A DNA stretch of 64,000 nt from Apoderus coryli (taxonomy: Eukaryota > Arthropoda > Insecta > Coleoptera > Attelabidae): NCBI GenBank assembly GCA_911728435.2, contig OU452201.1, positions 7,378,001-7,442,000 of the forward strand, read 5' to 3'. A program made the position numbers and the translations under genes. Positions within the stretch are counted from its first letter, which is position 1, and the number at the start of each line of letters is the position of its first letter. Of the stretch, positions 1 through 12,490 are shown one piece after another. Under the pieces are notes generated by a model. It saw only the letters and a program-made list of their open reading frames with translations. It ran no database searches and was not told the DNA's origin.

Positions 1-338
1 GAAATTAAAATAAAAAATTTAAAATTTGGTGTGGCTCTTTTAAATTTAACACAATACATAATTAGTATTTTAGTAGTTCCACAGCTGCATTAAATGTTTT
101 AAAGTTTTACGAACCATTTCTAATTAAATTGCTGTTAGTTTATTTAGGTCGAAAAAAATAATAATTTGAAAATTTCGCTGGTTTAACTAAGCATCTTCAG
201 ATACTTCAGCAAATTTTCGTTGTCACTGTCTCGTGCGTCTTTTTTTATTAATTATTGAACTTTTAACTTAATTGTCAGGTAAGTTTAAACTTGGCTAGTT
301 CTCTCATTATCTATGGTAATTCTTTTCATATTACTTAC

Positions 339-3300
339 CCCATTTTGAACCAGCTAAGACTGGACATGCAGCATGTCGCGTCCGTTGATCGCCATCCCCA
401 CTAGGAAACAAATTATACCAAAATGCTGCAGTACCTTTTTTCGGCCAGAGAGCTACTTGTATAGTTGTGAAGACTGTAGCACCACCTTGTTCTACATCAC
501 TCATCTAAAAATAAAATTATTGTATCTACGAGTATTTAATTATACTTCAGCAAATATAAAGACTCGGTACAGGATAGTCAGCCTACTTACATAAAACAGA
601 ACTGTTGCCAATCTATTACCAAATCCCAAGCTTTTAAAAGAGAAGGATTCCTCTTTCTGAAAAATAAATATTAATTTACATAAAAGATTTATTAAATTTT
701 ATGAGCATTTTGTCAAACAGACTCTTTCAAGAAGAAAAACATTTTTTTCTTCCGTTTTGCTGAACCTACTCATACAATTATTTTTATTTATTTACGGACA
801 AAGTCAGATAACACTTAGATATCTAACTAAAATAATTGCAAGTACAATATTACAACATCACAAGCCCAAACCAATGCTCAACACTAATCGCAAAGCAGTT
901 GTGAAAATCTATTAAGAAAAGCCGCCTTCTAGGGAGGCCCGCATCAGGTGGAACTCACTAATCGTGGAGAAAAAGTCCAGTTTCGGGTGTGAACATGTCT
1001 CTATATCTATGAATGTTTGATTCAGTATACAATGCTTCCACTCTGAATGTTTCAGTTAAATAAAATTTGATCAGACAGAAAACACTTACTCTTGCAAAAT
1101 CAAAATGAGGCTCATAATGTCCTCCAATACCATAATTAACCACTTGCAACTCCTCCGCAGTCTCCATAGTCAATCCAGTCATATCGGTGATTCTTTGTGA
1201 TATTGCAGCAACATATTTGTGCTCATGATCTTTCAACCAGGCCGATTTGCTTATTCTGTATTTAGCAACCTCAAGCTCCCCGGTCTCGGAGTTTTGGACA
1301 GTTGCTCTTCTAAACTGGTAAAAAAGATTAGTTTTAACATCATTTCTATTGAATCAGGTGTTTATATTGTATCATGAATCATATTTCTAGAATTACAGTT
1401 ATGCTTCTAAGCATTTAAATCTGTAAACGATAAGGATCAACTTTCAACGTTTGTCCTTCTCTATTTGAATATATTTTTGAATGGCCCGATTATTTAAATG
1501 TATGTTCAAGGACTATTTCTTCAAAATAATAGATTATTTATACAAGTAATCTTTAAATCGAGTTTTAGTTGAATTTGGTTTGTCTTATTTGGACACACTG
1601 TTTAGATAACCTAGAGCCATCTTACCCTTGGTTGAGCTAGACGTTTCAACAAGTCGATCTCATTATCTGACATAACCTCATGAAAAACGAACAAATCTGG
1701 ATCATGATGTACTTCTTCTACTTTAAACAGTGCTATCCTCTTAAAAGGATTTCGAGTTACATAGCGACATTTTAATTTTGCTGTTTCTTCAGGTGGTAAC
1801 ACAATGTCGCCTCGACATAAAGCTTCATATAGATCACCTGAAGTTTTGCTCGATGGATGCTTTAAGAAAAATATCAAATTAATAACGTACGGTGATAATC
1901 ACGGAAATATAGAAATACTAATTAAGTAATAACAAGAAGATGTTTGTGGCGACATCTAGTGTTAAAAGTTAATAATGTATTCAAAACTCCTCTTGGAAGT
2001 TCTACAGTGCAATGCTATGGAATGAATGAAAGAATGAATTTTAATGAATAAAAATGAAATTTACTTGGACATATTTAAACTTTACCACATCGACTTCCAT
2101 AACACTTTCAGTTTCATCATCGCCTTTTTTCTGAACATAGGTTTTTGTCATTTTGTTCAACTGTCCTTCGTAAAAGACTTTGTTACCAAGGGCTCTGCTA
2201 TGCGTCGGCACTATGTCCAATAGTTTGTTTGTCAAATCTAAAGCCAATGCAATGTTTCCTAAAAATAGAAACATATTATTAATTAGGGCCTAAAATTGAA
2301 TCAATGTTCCCAACTTTGTATTTGATGTTAGAGAGTTGCATTCTTAGGTCAAGAAAGAGTAATACTCGTTGGAAAATTGAACTGTAGTTTAAGTTTAATC
2401 GCGTTCACCCAAAGTTGATCTGAAGAAGCTGGCTGGATGAGCAGCGCAACGTTCAGAGTTTTATTGTCCTAAAACCTAAACTGTAACTGCTTAATTGTAG
2501 TAACAGATCATATAATTGTTATTTTTAAATGCAACCAAAGCTTCATTCATTGAAAGTTATGTGGTTAAAGCATGATTTCGATAGGTAGTAGTAAAACTGG
2601 AGAGGCAATTACACAATTATGACAAGTGACATTTGACCAGTGCTGAAACTTTTTCCCTACATATCGAAGAGAAATCTCCTAAATATCGTCGATGTTCCAA
2701 CGATTATCAGCCAGATTGCTCGTTTTTTGCATAGAATTCCGTAAATCCACCGTCAGTGTTGGAATATGGGAACAATACATCCGTACAAGTATCACATGTA
2801 ACTTGTACTTCAGAAACCTAATAAATATTCGAAAAGCTTTACAATTGAACGATCATGATAATGGCAAAACAAATTACGAGACGCTAGATGACATTCCCAT
2901 TCGTAGTTAACACACATCATTCATTTTTCTATAAAACAAAGTCTCGTGCCAAATAACTGTACTCGGAATTTTGTTTTTAACTAGCAGAGCCTCACACTAA
3001 TTTTATGAGCATATTCAGTTTTTTTTTAAGAATTAGGGAAATATTTATCCGTAATTTCCCACTGAAATCTGACTCGACAGACAGGACATCGCTCTGGAAT
3101 TACCCATTTGGACGATCTGTAGTCAAAAGGACGATATTAATGTTTGAGTTTGCCGACTAAGTGGAGTTGTAGGAGGACTCAACTCTGGAAATCCTTCCAG
3201 AACCTTAGTTAATAATAGTATTGATAAAATGAGCTGAAAATCTTAGGACATTCGCGTAAATAAGTAATAATGCTTCGTATTTAATAATAAGAATAATAAT

Positions 3301-4813
3301 AAAGACTTTATTGCAAAAAAGTATACAATAGGCGAAGTCGAGACTTTACCTTCCTTGTAAGTTGAAAAAGCTAAATATTCCAAAATGTCAGTCTCCTCCA
3401 CAGTCCCATTACTCTCTCTTTGCGATCGCAGCTCTGCTTCTTTCATCCAAAGTAACGTATGATAGTGATCATCATTATTATATGATTGTCGTCCTAATTC
3501 AAAACAATCTGCAGCTGTTAGTTCTACACTGTATTTTACTCCATTTAATTCACCTTAAAATAAATAATGTATAGAACCAATTTTGTTTAATTTTTTTTTG
3601 GTATTCTACCTCTTGCTAGTGAAGACGTATCCAAATCATACGTATCTTGCAATCTAATTAAAGCTACTGCAGCACCATTTAAGTCTTCATCTGTAGGAAA
3701 TGTCATCGTTTCCTTAAAAATGGTTATGTTCGTCAAATAATCTGAAAAAAGATAAAAATAAATTAAATTTAATGCTAAAATAAGTTTTGAATTGCTTCTT
3801 CCATATTTCACACACCATTCTTAAAGCAGACGGGTCATCAGTAATGATCAGCAGGGGCTGATTTTGGAACGCATAATACGAAGCTTAGAATGAGGCAAAT
3901 GTCACTTAAATGGCGCAGTTAATGAAGAGACAGAACTTTAGGCACTGCTTTTTTAAATATCCACATCATTGTCGTGAACTTTGTTACTCTAGATGTCGCT
4001 TTCGCCATCTTACCGACTATATATTTACCTGTACTAACGACTGTTCCTATTAAATTTTCAACTTCCCGCCAATCTGTAGTCAGACGCTTTACTAATGTAT
4101 ATGCATTTATTGGGTTTCCTATGTATTTCTGGACGTTTTCTGTAGCTTTTTGATGATGTTTATGATAAATGTACGCATACCTAAAACATATGAGCCACAC
4201 AAATATTTAAATCAATTTTTTTATGATACATTTCATAGGTTATAAAACCTATAATAGCTAGTCAATATTTCTGCCATGTTTAGGAAGTATGTTTTAAGTT
4301 TTTACCCTCATTTTACACTCTTTTCGAACGCCTATGTGATCTATTTTTTATGTTAAATGTTTTAGGTTATATTCTATGGCGTAAATGAAAGATTATTCAA
4401 TATTTCGAATATTATGTTTGCCTACGCTCAATGTTTTCCAAAAATTAATCAGCACCTAGAAATTTCCTGAAGTATTTTTGTATCAAATTTGTTAAAAATA
4501 TGTTAAGTGAGTTTTGAGTTATCTTGGATACACTCCTTTTTTATCCTTTTTAAGGACACCTATGGTAGAGATTTTTTGTTTCATCAAAGTTTACAGGCTA
4601 GGACTAGTTTAGTTACAAACTGGTTATCACTTACCGTTTTAACAAATCAATTTTATGTTCTTCAGCCTTAATATAGTTCTCTAAAGTGTTTATTAAAACT
4701 GCTTCAGTACTAAGTAACTCCTCCAGATCTGCTAAAGCTGTAAATACTTCAGCTCGTATATTTTGAACACATAGGAGCATTGCTACAATTAATATTCGAT
4801 GTGGTACAGCCAT
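339..4813 (-). CDS. P4HA: Prolyl 4-hydroxylase alpha subunit, nine coding exons, 3' end cut by the window edge
   Basis: This enzyme hydroxylates prolines of collagen-like chains in the ER, using Fe(II), 2-oxoglutarate, O2 and ascorbate; the alpha subunit works with protein disulfide isomerase. Coding exons on the minus strand are 4813-4635, 4180-4029, 3741-3610, 3553-3350, 2258-2065, 1859-1626, 1314-1090, 656-591 and 504-339. All have GT-AG borders and join in frame for 517 codons. Residues 1-21 are a signal peptide. About 22-150 form the alpha-subunit N-terminal domain, about 155-260 the TPR-like peptide-binding domain, and 366 onward the dioxygenase domain. The iron ligands are His435 and Asp437 (YEPHFDFAR) and His506 (TRHAACP); the 2-oxoglutarate lysine is Lys516. 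Spacing D437-H506 (69) and H506-K516 (10) equals that of vertebrate alpha subunits. Only about 20 C-terminal residues are missing. I see no last exon at 1-336, so it should lie off the left edge. No frameshift or stop was found. Confidence 0.95.
2416..2456 (+). repeat. Hammerhead-like motif, degenerate copy in a P4HA intron
   Basis: CTGAAGAA is followed by a GCTG...CAGC hairpin and GCAACGTT. This is the general layout of the copies at 30.5 and 30.6 kb, but GAAAC has become GCAAC and no clear flanking helix remains. It is antisense to P4HA. Confidence 0.4.
3286..3345 (-). repeat. LINE-type 3' tail just inside a P4HA intron
   Basis: Read on the minus strand, this piece carries CTTCGCC followed by a CAATAAAG polyadenylation-like signal and a short ATT repeat tail. 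The same arrangement occurs at 12850-12900 and 36496-36565, so it is the 3' end of a dispersed LINE or SINE family. It begins within about ten bases of the splice donor of the P4HA exon ending at 3350 and lies in the same orientation as the gene. Confidence 0.55.
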
Positions 4814-4838
4814 ATTTTCGTACTAGTTTGAGATTCAC
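4814..4838 (-). other. P4HA: 5' UTR of the prolyl 4-hydroxylase gene with an upstream splice acceptor
   Basis: On the minus strand a good acceptor (TTTTACAG) ends at 4839, 25 nt before the start codon at 4813. The start codon therefore probably lies in the second exon, and a separate untranslated first exon sits further right. I could not identify that exon or its promoter. Confidence 0.5.
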
Positions 4839-5718
4839 CTGTAAAATAAAAATCAAAACCTTAAATTTGATTTCTAGATTAAAATTTTCATATTATTATT
4901 ATTATGATGATTCTCGACTTTGCAATATCCAAGAACATCTTGTGTGTAATAAAAATAAATTGAGCATACATTGAAGGAAGATTTTCATAGCTTTGTTTAT
5001 TGTATATTGTTAAAGGTTAAACCAAAAAGGATCTGCACGATTCACATGCTAAACTTATGTCATTAGTTATTGTATAAAATCGAGAAGTTCATAGTTCATA
5101 CAGAAACAGCCAAAAGTGAAGGTACTTTTAATATACTTGTGATATGTATTATGTTTACCACCACGGCGCTGAAATCAGTTTACTTATTTTAGAATTGGCA
5201 ACGCTGTATACCTATTCGTTCCATCTCATTTCTAATATCTAGGATGTATAAGAATGTCAAAAGTCAGTCTATAAAGTAAGGTTATGTTGTTCTGTTTGGT
5301 TTTTCTAATAAACATTTAATTTTGAGTTTTAATCTATTGATTTTTATTTCAAACAAACTCAAAATAATAAAAGCTTGCTCAATTATTGAGATGTGGGAGC
5401 CTCTTGAGTCTCCTTAGGATTCTCTATAAAGCTTCAATATCTTTAGCAAAATCAGATGACCAAACTATTGGCATATGTACAGTTTTAAGATCACTTCGCT
5501 TGACCTTGATTTAAATGCTTTTTTGGATTAAATACCACATTTTATTGGCTTTCCTCATCACCGCCTAGGTATGATCTTTTTACATCAAATCCTAGATGGA
5601 GAACTGTGCATGTTTCCGAATTTTATTCATCCAAATTGAGGATCGATCTGTAACGAGTCAGCATTTTTCAGTGGATCACAAAACAGCAAAGAAACTTGCA
5701 TTCTATCCGATATGTATA

Positions 5719-5983
5719 TCAAACCTGGGATACCTCGATACGAATTTTCAACTCGCCATTCGCCTTAACCCAGAATTATGTTCGTCCTTCAATCGATCTC
5801 AGAGCGTTTCCTCGAATCCTATAATGTTTGAGCTTTAACAGAAGGCGACCAAAAGGCACTTTGTTGGAGAAGTTTACCACATCGGTTAGTTCTCCAACAT
5901 CATTCTGCTTGATCCACAAGTTGAGACAGTGCCTCTACCGACCTTTCTGACATAAATCCATAACGTTTTACTGGAGCAAAATT
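5719..5983 (-). pseudogene. Fragment of a jockey-like LINE reverse transcriptase, decayed
   Basis: The minus strand translates to stretches typical of the non-LTR reverse-transcriptase N-terminal half: a segment like GFMSERSVEALSQLVDQAE, then after a frame disruption VPFGRLLLKLKHYRIRGNAL. The latter corresponds to the conserved region upstream of the GVPQG motif in jockey-type elements. In-frame stops and a frame shift show that it is dead. Unassigned repeat-like sequence continues to both sides (about 5380-5720 and 5984-6060). Confidence 0.75.
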
Positions 5984-6559
5984 GGTGTTTTTGCTTTCGC
6001 GATGCCAACCAAATGGTAGATCATTGTGAGACTAAAAATCTATCTATCAATTTAGGTATAGGGTATAGGCCTCTCAACCCCCAATTGCTGGCATATAATA
6101 AAGCTTTAGGTTTCATTCTTTTATGTTTTAAAGTAACATGCTTTCGTTTCTGCCGCACACTGTAAGTTTTTATTAAGTGAAAGTACATTTTTTCTTATAA
6201 TCACAAAATGTTTATTGTTAGTTAGCTCATGAATCTTTATAAACAGCATAAGAACTATACTGTTTGCTAAGTTTTAGTTCCGATAAATATTTTTGTACCT
6301 ATAGGAATTGCGTTAAACGTGGAAAAAAATTGTATTTTTTGATTGCGTTTACAATAATGTGTAATTTACTTGTTTTACCACAATTTGCCAACAATTATCG
6401 TTGGAAGGTCTTGCTTAGGTATAATTTTCTTAAATACCAACAATATGATAAGTATGTTCTTAATGTTTTGACAATATTTCACATTGTGCTAATAAATTCT
6501 GACCTTAATTATCGTTTGGTCAATAATAATGACAAAAGATGAACTTTTTCTTTCACAAA

Positions 6560-6752
6560 TGGGGACGTTTTATTCTCCAATTTTAGCCATAACCTTGACT
6601 CCCTGTCGTTTTGACTGTTTGGCTCTGGAGGGTCCACGTTGTCTCAACGTAGAAACCCGTTGAGATTGCGACTGTTTTTTGCTTGGGTGCTTCCCAACAT
6701 GAATGTATTTACTTTGCAAATAAAGACGATTTATTATTATTATTATTATTAA
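6560..6752 (+). repeat. LINE-type 3' end with AATAAA signal and ATT tail
   Basis: The piece carries a short hairpin-rich segment (GTCTCAACGTAGAAACCCGTTGAGA forms a stem in two parts), then GCAAATAAAGACGATTT and (ATT)n. This is the normal arrangement at the 3' end of several insect non-LTR families. No coding sequence is attached; it is a 5'-truncated copy. The family is not identified. Confidence 0.5.
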
Positions 6753-8859
6753 AAGGCACCAAAACTTTTTGAACTGACAAATCCGCTCTCTAGTGGTAGG
6801 TACTGAAACTTCAAACAGCTGAATGGCTTCGTAGTTCTATGGGATTTAATACTCCAACAGAAAACTTAAGCTCCTCATCACATTTACCAAACAACAATAC
6901 CAGCAGCTAAAACTGGACAAGAAAACTTATAAAAACCGAAAAAATCCTGGCTATGTTTATGTTATTATCTTATCTCCATATTCTTATGCCCAAGCCCCAG
7001 ATGGACATGATTACAAATACGAAAGTAGGAAATATACTTACTATAAGTAATTTTAAAATAAAATAAATACTTATAATTTTATTATAACAATTATTTCGAT
7101 CTAATTTAGAACGGTCGAATAAAAATATAATTATGATCCTCATACATAACAATAGATAATACTTATTATTGAACCTTGTATTATACCAGTAGGACACAAA
7201 ATTGCGTAACTAATTAGTATTTATTATCAATGATATATTATATAGACGATGCCGTAATAAACCTAAATGTTACCGGGTCTTAATCGTCTCAAGGAACTTC
7301 AAAATGGTTATATCAGTGTTTATCTCAATTTTTTTTTCGCGCGTGCACAATACTTTCCCTGTGCGGGAAAATAAAAACGACGTAAATCATTATGCTTGAA
7401 AATACGATTTAATAAGAAAGTGTGAATCAACTTCAGATTCGATCGAAAAGATATTTTAACACTGGTAAACCCTGCGCTCTTACCCAATGAAATAAGAACA
7501 GATCCTAAAGTCGTATTATATATTATCGCTAGTCAATATCCAGATATTGCACAAAGGTGCTTCCCGTTTCTATCTGTAAAATCATGGGTAATAATTGGGC
7601 GATTCCTGTTGCTTGGAGATTCTTGAGCCTTAAAACTGTTTTATTTTTGCAAAAAGCACTTGCGTTCATCATTATAAACAGGACTCCATACAATGGTACA
7701 AAAGGCACACCATTACCGAAGAAGTTTAAGAGGTCACATAGTGACCGGAAAACTCATTACACCCCATCTTTCTATACGACCCTAACTAGGTACATATTAA
7801 ACTAAAATATTTCTCAAATTTTGAGATTTTCTAAAATGACTTACGTGTGGCAACAACTAGTTTTGTTATTTTTAAAATGGTCAATATTGAAAGATAATTG
7901 TTTATGGTCCATCTCCTCCTGATTTTGCTACTGTTAACAATTGAGTGAATTACATAATACTCATCGCCATAAATTCACAAAAACGTCGTGTCGTTCGGGA
8001 CGTACTGTATACACATTCTACTATTAAATTGCATTGACTTAATTTTCCAGCAATATTTAAAAATAGTCCAAACGTGCGTTAAAATAATAGGCACAACAAC
8101 AATAAAATCTGAAATTAGTTTCTAAGCTATATTTGGAGATTCTAAATTCAAAACAGCTTTCAAGAAAGTTCTCATATTTTTATAAATTTATATACGATAT
8201 TTAAAAAAGTGTTTTGGTGAAGTGATAAAACTAATTTTTCAATATTACTTTACGCTAAAGATAACAAACGACGAAAAGTACCTGAAGAATGCATTGAGAA
8301 AGAAAAAATAATTTTTATTTTGTCCTTTTTAGTTTCCGATGCGAACTTAATTACCTCCCCCCGTACATAATATTTATGTAGTAGCAATAATGTGCCTCTA
8401 TACTTTCGGCCTACGCTTTAATAATTTTTAATACCTATAGAATCTCCTATAGAATGCCTACTTGGTGTAGGCGGGTGAATACTTAATTTAATTTTAAAAA
8501 CAAATAAAAATTGTTATTGTACCTAGTTAGATTTATTATATGTTACATTACATTATCTTAAATCCAGCTTAAAATTTTTATTTTTATGTTTAAATTATCG
8601 GCAAACTGAGTACCTAGGTAGGTAGTTTTTGTAACTCACCTGTAAAGAGTACCCACAATTTCAACTGATTTTGTTCTAATGAAAACACAAGTACCTAACT
8701 CAAACATAAATGAAAATTTTGTTTTATTACAATTTTCTTCAAGTGGGGATGTGTTCAAGCGAGGGGGGTCCTTATTCCCCGACTTGAATTTGCCTCGTGT
8801 ATGGGACACTAAAAAATCAATTTGAATTTAATTGCCTACCTAAATAAAAAGGATTGTAA

Positions 8860-8901
8860 GCCACTGATAATGGAATCTGTAGGATCCGAAACATGTATGG
8901 C
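8860..8901 (+). repeat. Hammerhead-like motif copy
   Basis: GCCA, CTGATAAT, a GGA...TCC hairpin, GAAACATGTA and TGGC follow in order. GCCA and TGGC pair perfectly as the outer helix. The CTGATGA box is mutated (G to A), so this copy is probably inactive. See the findings for the comparison of copies. Confidence 0.5.
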
Positions 8902-10102
8902 ACAATATATATATAGGTATAAGTACTTACTTTAAATTTCATTTCAAAATGTGCCTAGCAGGTACGAAAATAGTATTTAGAAATGTAATCCAAATTTTCG
9001 CCAAAACGCGATTGATTGAAAAATATTATCATCTTTCAACTCCTTAAACACCACTGACCATCATACATAAATATAATTAAAATTGTAGGTATCAACTTAC
9101 TTGTTTACATATAAATTAAACCAATAGCATTCTTATTAAGTAATTTATTATATCTTGGCCTAAATCTGAATTCTTCTAAATTGCTCTAGAATAAATTACT
9201 TTTGCCGGGCCAACTCTACACTAAGAAACTGACACGATAATTCCGACGACATCTAAAACGAAACTGAGAGCACAAGCACAATTTCAGTGTAACAAATAAC
9301 AATAACATTCGTAATTGATTAGATTTAAACATGAACCAAGCTTCCTTTAAATTTAATACTTTTAATACATAAAACACATGGTCTGTTTACAATATTATGC
9401 ATGCAATGGTCCAGAAGCACAGTGTTGCAAGTTTTTGTCGGTCAAATTCACTTCGAATTCAATCATGTTTCATTTACTTGGAGTTGAAATGGTTTGCACT
9501 CTGCACAAATAATAATCTTCTATCGCTTCAAAAGTACTCACCACTAAGCCACTAATTGACTTTGGCTGCTTTTAATTGTTAATTTCGCTACTTTTTTAGA
9601 GCACGTTTACAAATAGGTTTTTCTATTCGATGTAAGTCAAAAAGGTAAGCTAAATTCAGTTGGTTTTTTTTACGTTAAAACTGCCTGAACTGAGCATCAA
9701 GTCATTATTAACAATTTCGTGAGTTTTGAAAGTGGAAAAACAACAAAAATCAAGTAGTGTTCTGTGTTCTCATCAAAAACATTTTCCCTCGTTCAAAAAA
9801 AAACTTCTGAGGTTCCTAACATTCTCAATAATTTCAAGACTTCTTGTGTCGATTTTTCCAAACATGAAATAAACTATCACGAGATTCAACAAAAAATGCA
9901 ACAAAAAAGCATACGTCAATACTGATATTAAAAATAATCGTTAGTTATTATTTTGCACAATCCGACAACAGTCTGGTTTTCTCTTGTTTATGTTTCAGTA
10001 TTTATGTATTCAATCTGAAATCAATATATAAGCTCCCTATTTACAAACACATGTAGGCTGCTGCCATCTGATAATTATTATAATACAACGAGCTATAGAA
10101 TA

Positions 10103-10275
10103 ACAGATATCTGTATTATATGAACGTGTACGGCAAACGGTTTCTGTTTTTAGACTGAGAAGAAACCTTTCTTTTTTTTTACTCGTCTATCTCAGATATC
10201 TGTATTGTATGAACGTGTACGGGAAACGGTTTCTGTTTTTAGACTAAGAAGAAACCTTCCTGTTCTCTTACTCGT
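10103..10275. repeat. Imperfect tandem duplication of a unit of about 90 bp
   Basis: Two adjacent copies, each starting CAGATATCTGTATT and running through GAACGTGTACGG, GGTTTCTGTTTTTAGACT and AAGAAACCTT to TACTCGTC. They differ at only a few positions and in the length of a T run. No coding potential was seen. Confidence 0.8.
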
Positions 10276-10618
10276 CGAAAGTTTTAATAGAAGGTTTTGC
10301 GTATAGATGACTCTCCTTACTTTTGTCCACCGATTGATGTATAAACTATAAACACACACAGATGCTTAGATTATTATAGGTTGCACACGTATTGTTATAC
10401 GATTTACGAATACGATACTTTAGGTCGTATCATTTTGTTACTTTCGTTTGGAATGTCAGAAGAGTCCACAGGATACTTGCAAAACATTTGACAGACACCT
10501 AATTAGGTATTATGGAAAAGAAAGTTTAGAAACCATGTTGAGCATAAAACGATTATCTCTATCGATAACAGAGATAATTGATATTTTTCAACGCGTAAGC
10601 TACATAGTGCCTATTATA

Positions 10619-10676
10619 CAGGGTGGACGAAAATGTGTGGCATATCATAATTTTGTTTTTTTATTGACACACCCTA
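10619..10676. repeat. Miniature CAGGGTG-ended element, about 57 bp
   Basis: It begins with CAGGGTGGACG next to TA and ends with ACACCCTATA. The ends are inverted copies of the CAGGGTG terminus that recurs through this window. The right end lacks the final G, so its limits are approximate. Confidence 0.4.
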
Positions 10677-10920
10677 TAGTTGACAGTACATATCGACAGC
10701 ATTTAAAAAATAAATAATATTTGCATTAGTAGGTAGGTATCCCCTATACCTATTTTGAATAATTTAAGATAATTTAGTTATTTTTTAAAAAATGCAGTTT
10801 CTGAAGAAATAAAATAGTATCTGTCATAAACTATGGGTAACTTATTAATAATAATATGCCAGTTGCGTAACCAGTTTACGAGGAAAACAGATGCAGGTAA
10901 TATTGTTAGTTTGTGTTCTA

Positions 10921-10930
10921 CAGGGTGTCC
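10921..10930 (+). repeat. Isolated CAGGGTGTCC terminus, one of many
   Basis: Isolated CAGGGTG termini preceded by TA or CTA occur on the plus strand at 10921, 11391, 18701, 24149, 29279, 39525 and 52857. Reverse-orientation ones are at 31147-31153 and 44769-44775. They are single ends, without a confident partner, of Tc1/mariner-like short elements. They are listed once here to avoid repetition. Confidence 0.5.
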
Positions 10931-11283
10931 TGAATTCAATATAGAACTTTTACCTAGCCTACTTATCGTGCTTCGTTTTTAAATAATACAGAAAAATTTC
11001 AATAGTGTTTTTGTAACAAATTTGGTTAAAATGCGTTGGGTCTACGCGGACTGACAGAATGACTGACATATCTAAATCCTTGTGCTAAATTTGAAGTTTT
11101 TTTTTTCAACATTTTCTAGTTTTCTAGTGAAACAACCCAATGATTTTATAAGGGTTCCTTTGTGTTCCTTTAAGGGTCGGAACCCTAATAGGAGTTCATT
11201 TTTATATGATTTTCAAAAAATAAACAAATACTGAATGTAGAATAATTTAAGAAAGTTTAATTTTTGCTTCAAATCATTTGCAG

Positions 11284-11390
11284 TATCTTTCAATAATGGT
11301 AAATTATCGAGAAGCTTCGTCGGATGGCTTGAGTAATTCTTGTGGAGTGCCTCAGAGGTCTCTTTTGGGTCCCATTCTCTTTCCTCTATA
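11284..11390 (+). pseudogene. LINE reverse-transcriptase fragment with the GVPQ motif
   Basis: The plus strand translates to a short open stretch ending GVPQRSLLGPILFPLY, the classic reverse-transcriptase motif around the second palm segment (usually GVPQGSVLGPLLF). It stops abruptly where a CAGGGTGTCC terminus begins at 11391, so it was cut by another insertion. This is a jockey- or CR1-type clade by the motif, with no further resolution. Confidence 0.8.
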
Positions 11391-12308
11391 CAGGGTGTCC
11401 CGAAATTAACTTAAAATAATTTAAGGGGCCATTCTACAAGCGAAAATAAGTTTTTTTTTCTCATATGAACATATATTAAAAAATGCATCGTTTTTCAGAT
11501 TCTTTGTAAATTTCTGACGATGGGTTTTTAGTAATATTTCCGAAACGCGTCTCGATATCAAAATGAAATTTGGCACACTTACGTATCTTTGTAGGATTGG
11601 TAAAAAATATGATATCCCATGGTTAGGAAAATGTCAGGGGTGGGTTTGCGCCTATTTTTTATTGTAGTTTTATGTTATATTTGCATTTTACTCTATTTGA
11701 TTTGTTGATTTATTTATTATTATTGTTGTGATAGCTTTGTCTACAAGATATATTGTATTTCTTTATGACAATAACTATATTCATATTCGGTGTTTCAATA
11801 TTTTATAAAAGGTTCTTACTGATCCTCATAAACGATAATAATAATTGTTTAAAATAAGCTGATACGTATTTTAATAAATCGGTTAATTGTTATGTGTTTC
11901 TCACATAGTTGTATTTGTTTATTTTTACTTAGGTACATATTCTTTTTCATACAATTGTATAGAATCAGACAAGTTGGCTCTGTATCCCCACTGTGTTCAC
12001 ATATAGCCCCATCAGCGATTCATACTTTTATAACCAGCATTTTCTCTTCAAAACAAGTTCGCATCATCTTGCTTGCGCCCGCCTGCTTACTTACATTTTA
12101 TCAACTGAGAGTACCTATGCTAGTCCAGTAAAGAAAAATATAAATTTCACACTGCTGTTCATATGAATCACTTACATCCGTTGGATATTTCATAGATAAT
12201 ACTGACTGACTTTGTAAGGAAGAAAAATACATTTTGAGCGTCCGTGAAGAAGGGTCGCATTTATGAAAAACTGAATCCTCTTCCTTACGAAGTCAGTGGT
12301 TGTTCCTA

Positions 12309-12490
12309 TTGAAGCGCAGGTCGAGGGACTTCTTCATACGCTTCATAACCGTGAACACACAGGTCCACCATACTGCAAATCAGAGACCAAGCAGCCGTCG
12401 AATTAATGTCACATCGGCGATAAGGCTCATTACGACCCTTTTTTGGGATTCACAAGGACGAGCTGAAGTATGCTAGTGAATTATTCACGA
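12309..12490 (+). pseudogene. Mariner transposase relic, central part
   Basis: The plus strand can be read as RDFFIRFITVNTQVHH and, downstream, TTLFWDSQG. These match the mariner region that normally contains the first catalytic aspartate (ITVDETWVHH) and the FWD block. The catalytic Asp position reads Asn here, and stops follow. No termini were found. It is older and more decayed than the copies at 15 and 35 kb. Confidence 0.65.

Larger units (their letters stand above)
4839..10102. other. Intergenic DNA without a recognisable gene
   Basis: Apart from the LINE pieces and the motif at 8860, this stretch is AT-rich sequence with stops in all frames. The longest open frames (for example 5596-5838 and 6264-6542) have no recognisable domain and the composition of chance ORFs; the first lies antisense to the LINE fragment. 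Confidence 0.6.

Noticed and set aside
373..594. Plus-strand ORF of 73 codons
   Set aside because: It is antisense to the P4HA exon at 504-339 and the intron beside it.
5596..5838. Plus-strand ORF of 80 codons
   Set aside because: It lies antisense to the LINE reverse-transcriptase fragment, which explains its openness.
6264..6542. Plus-strand ORF with hydrophobic stretches
   Set aside because: AT-rich composition, no signal, no family resemblance; typical chance frame.
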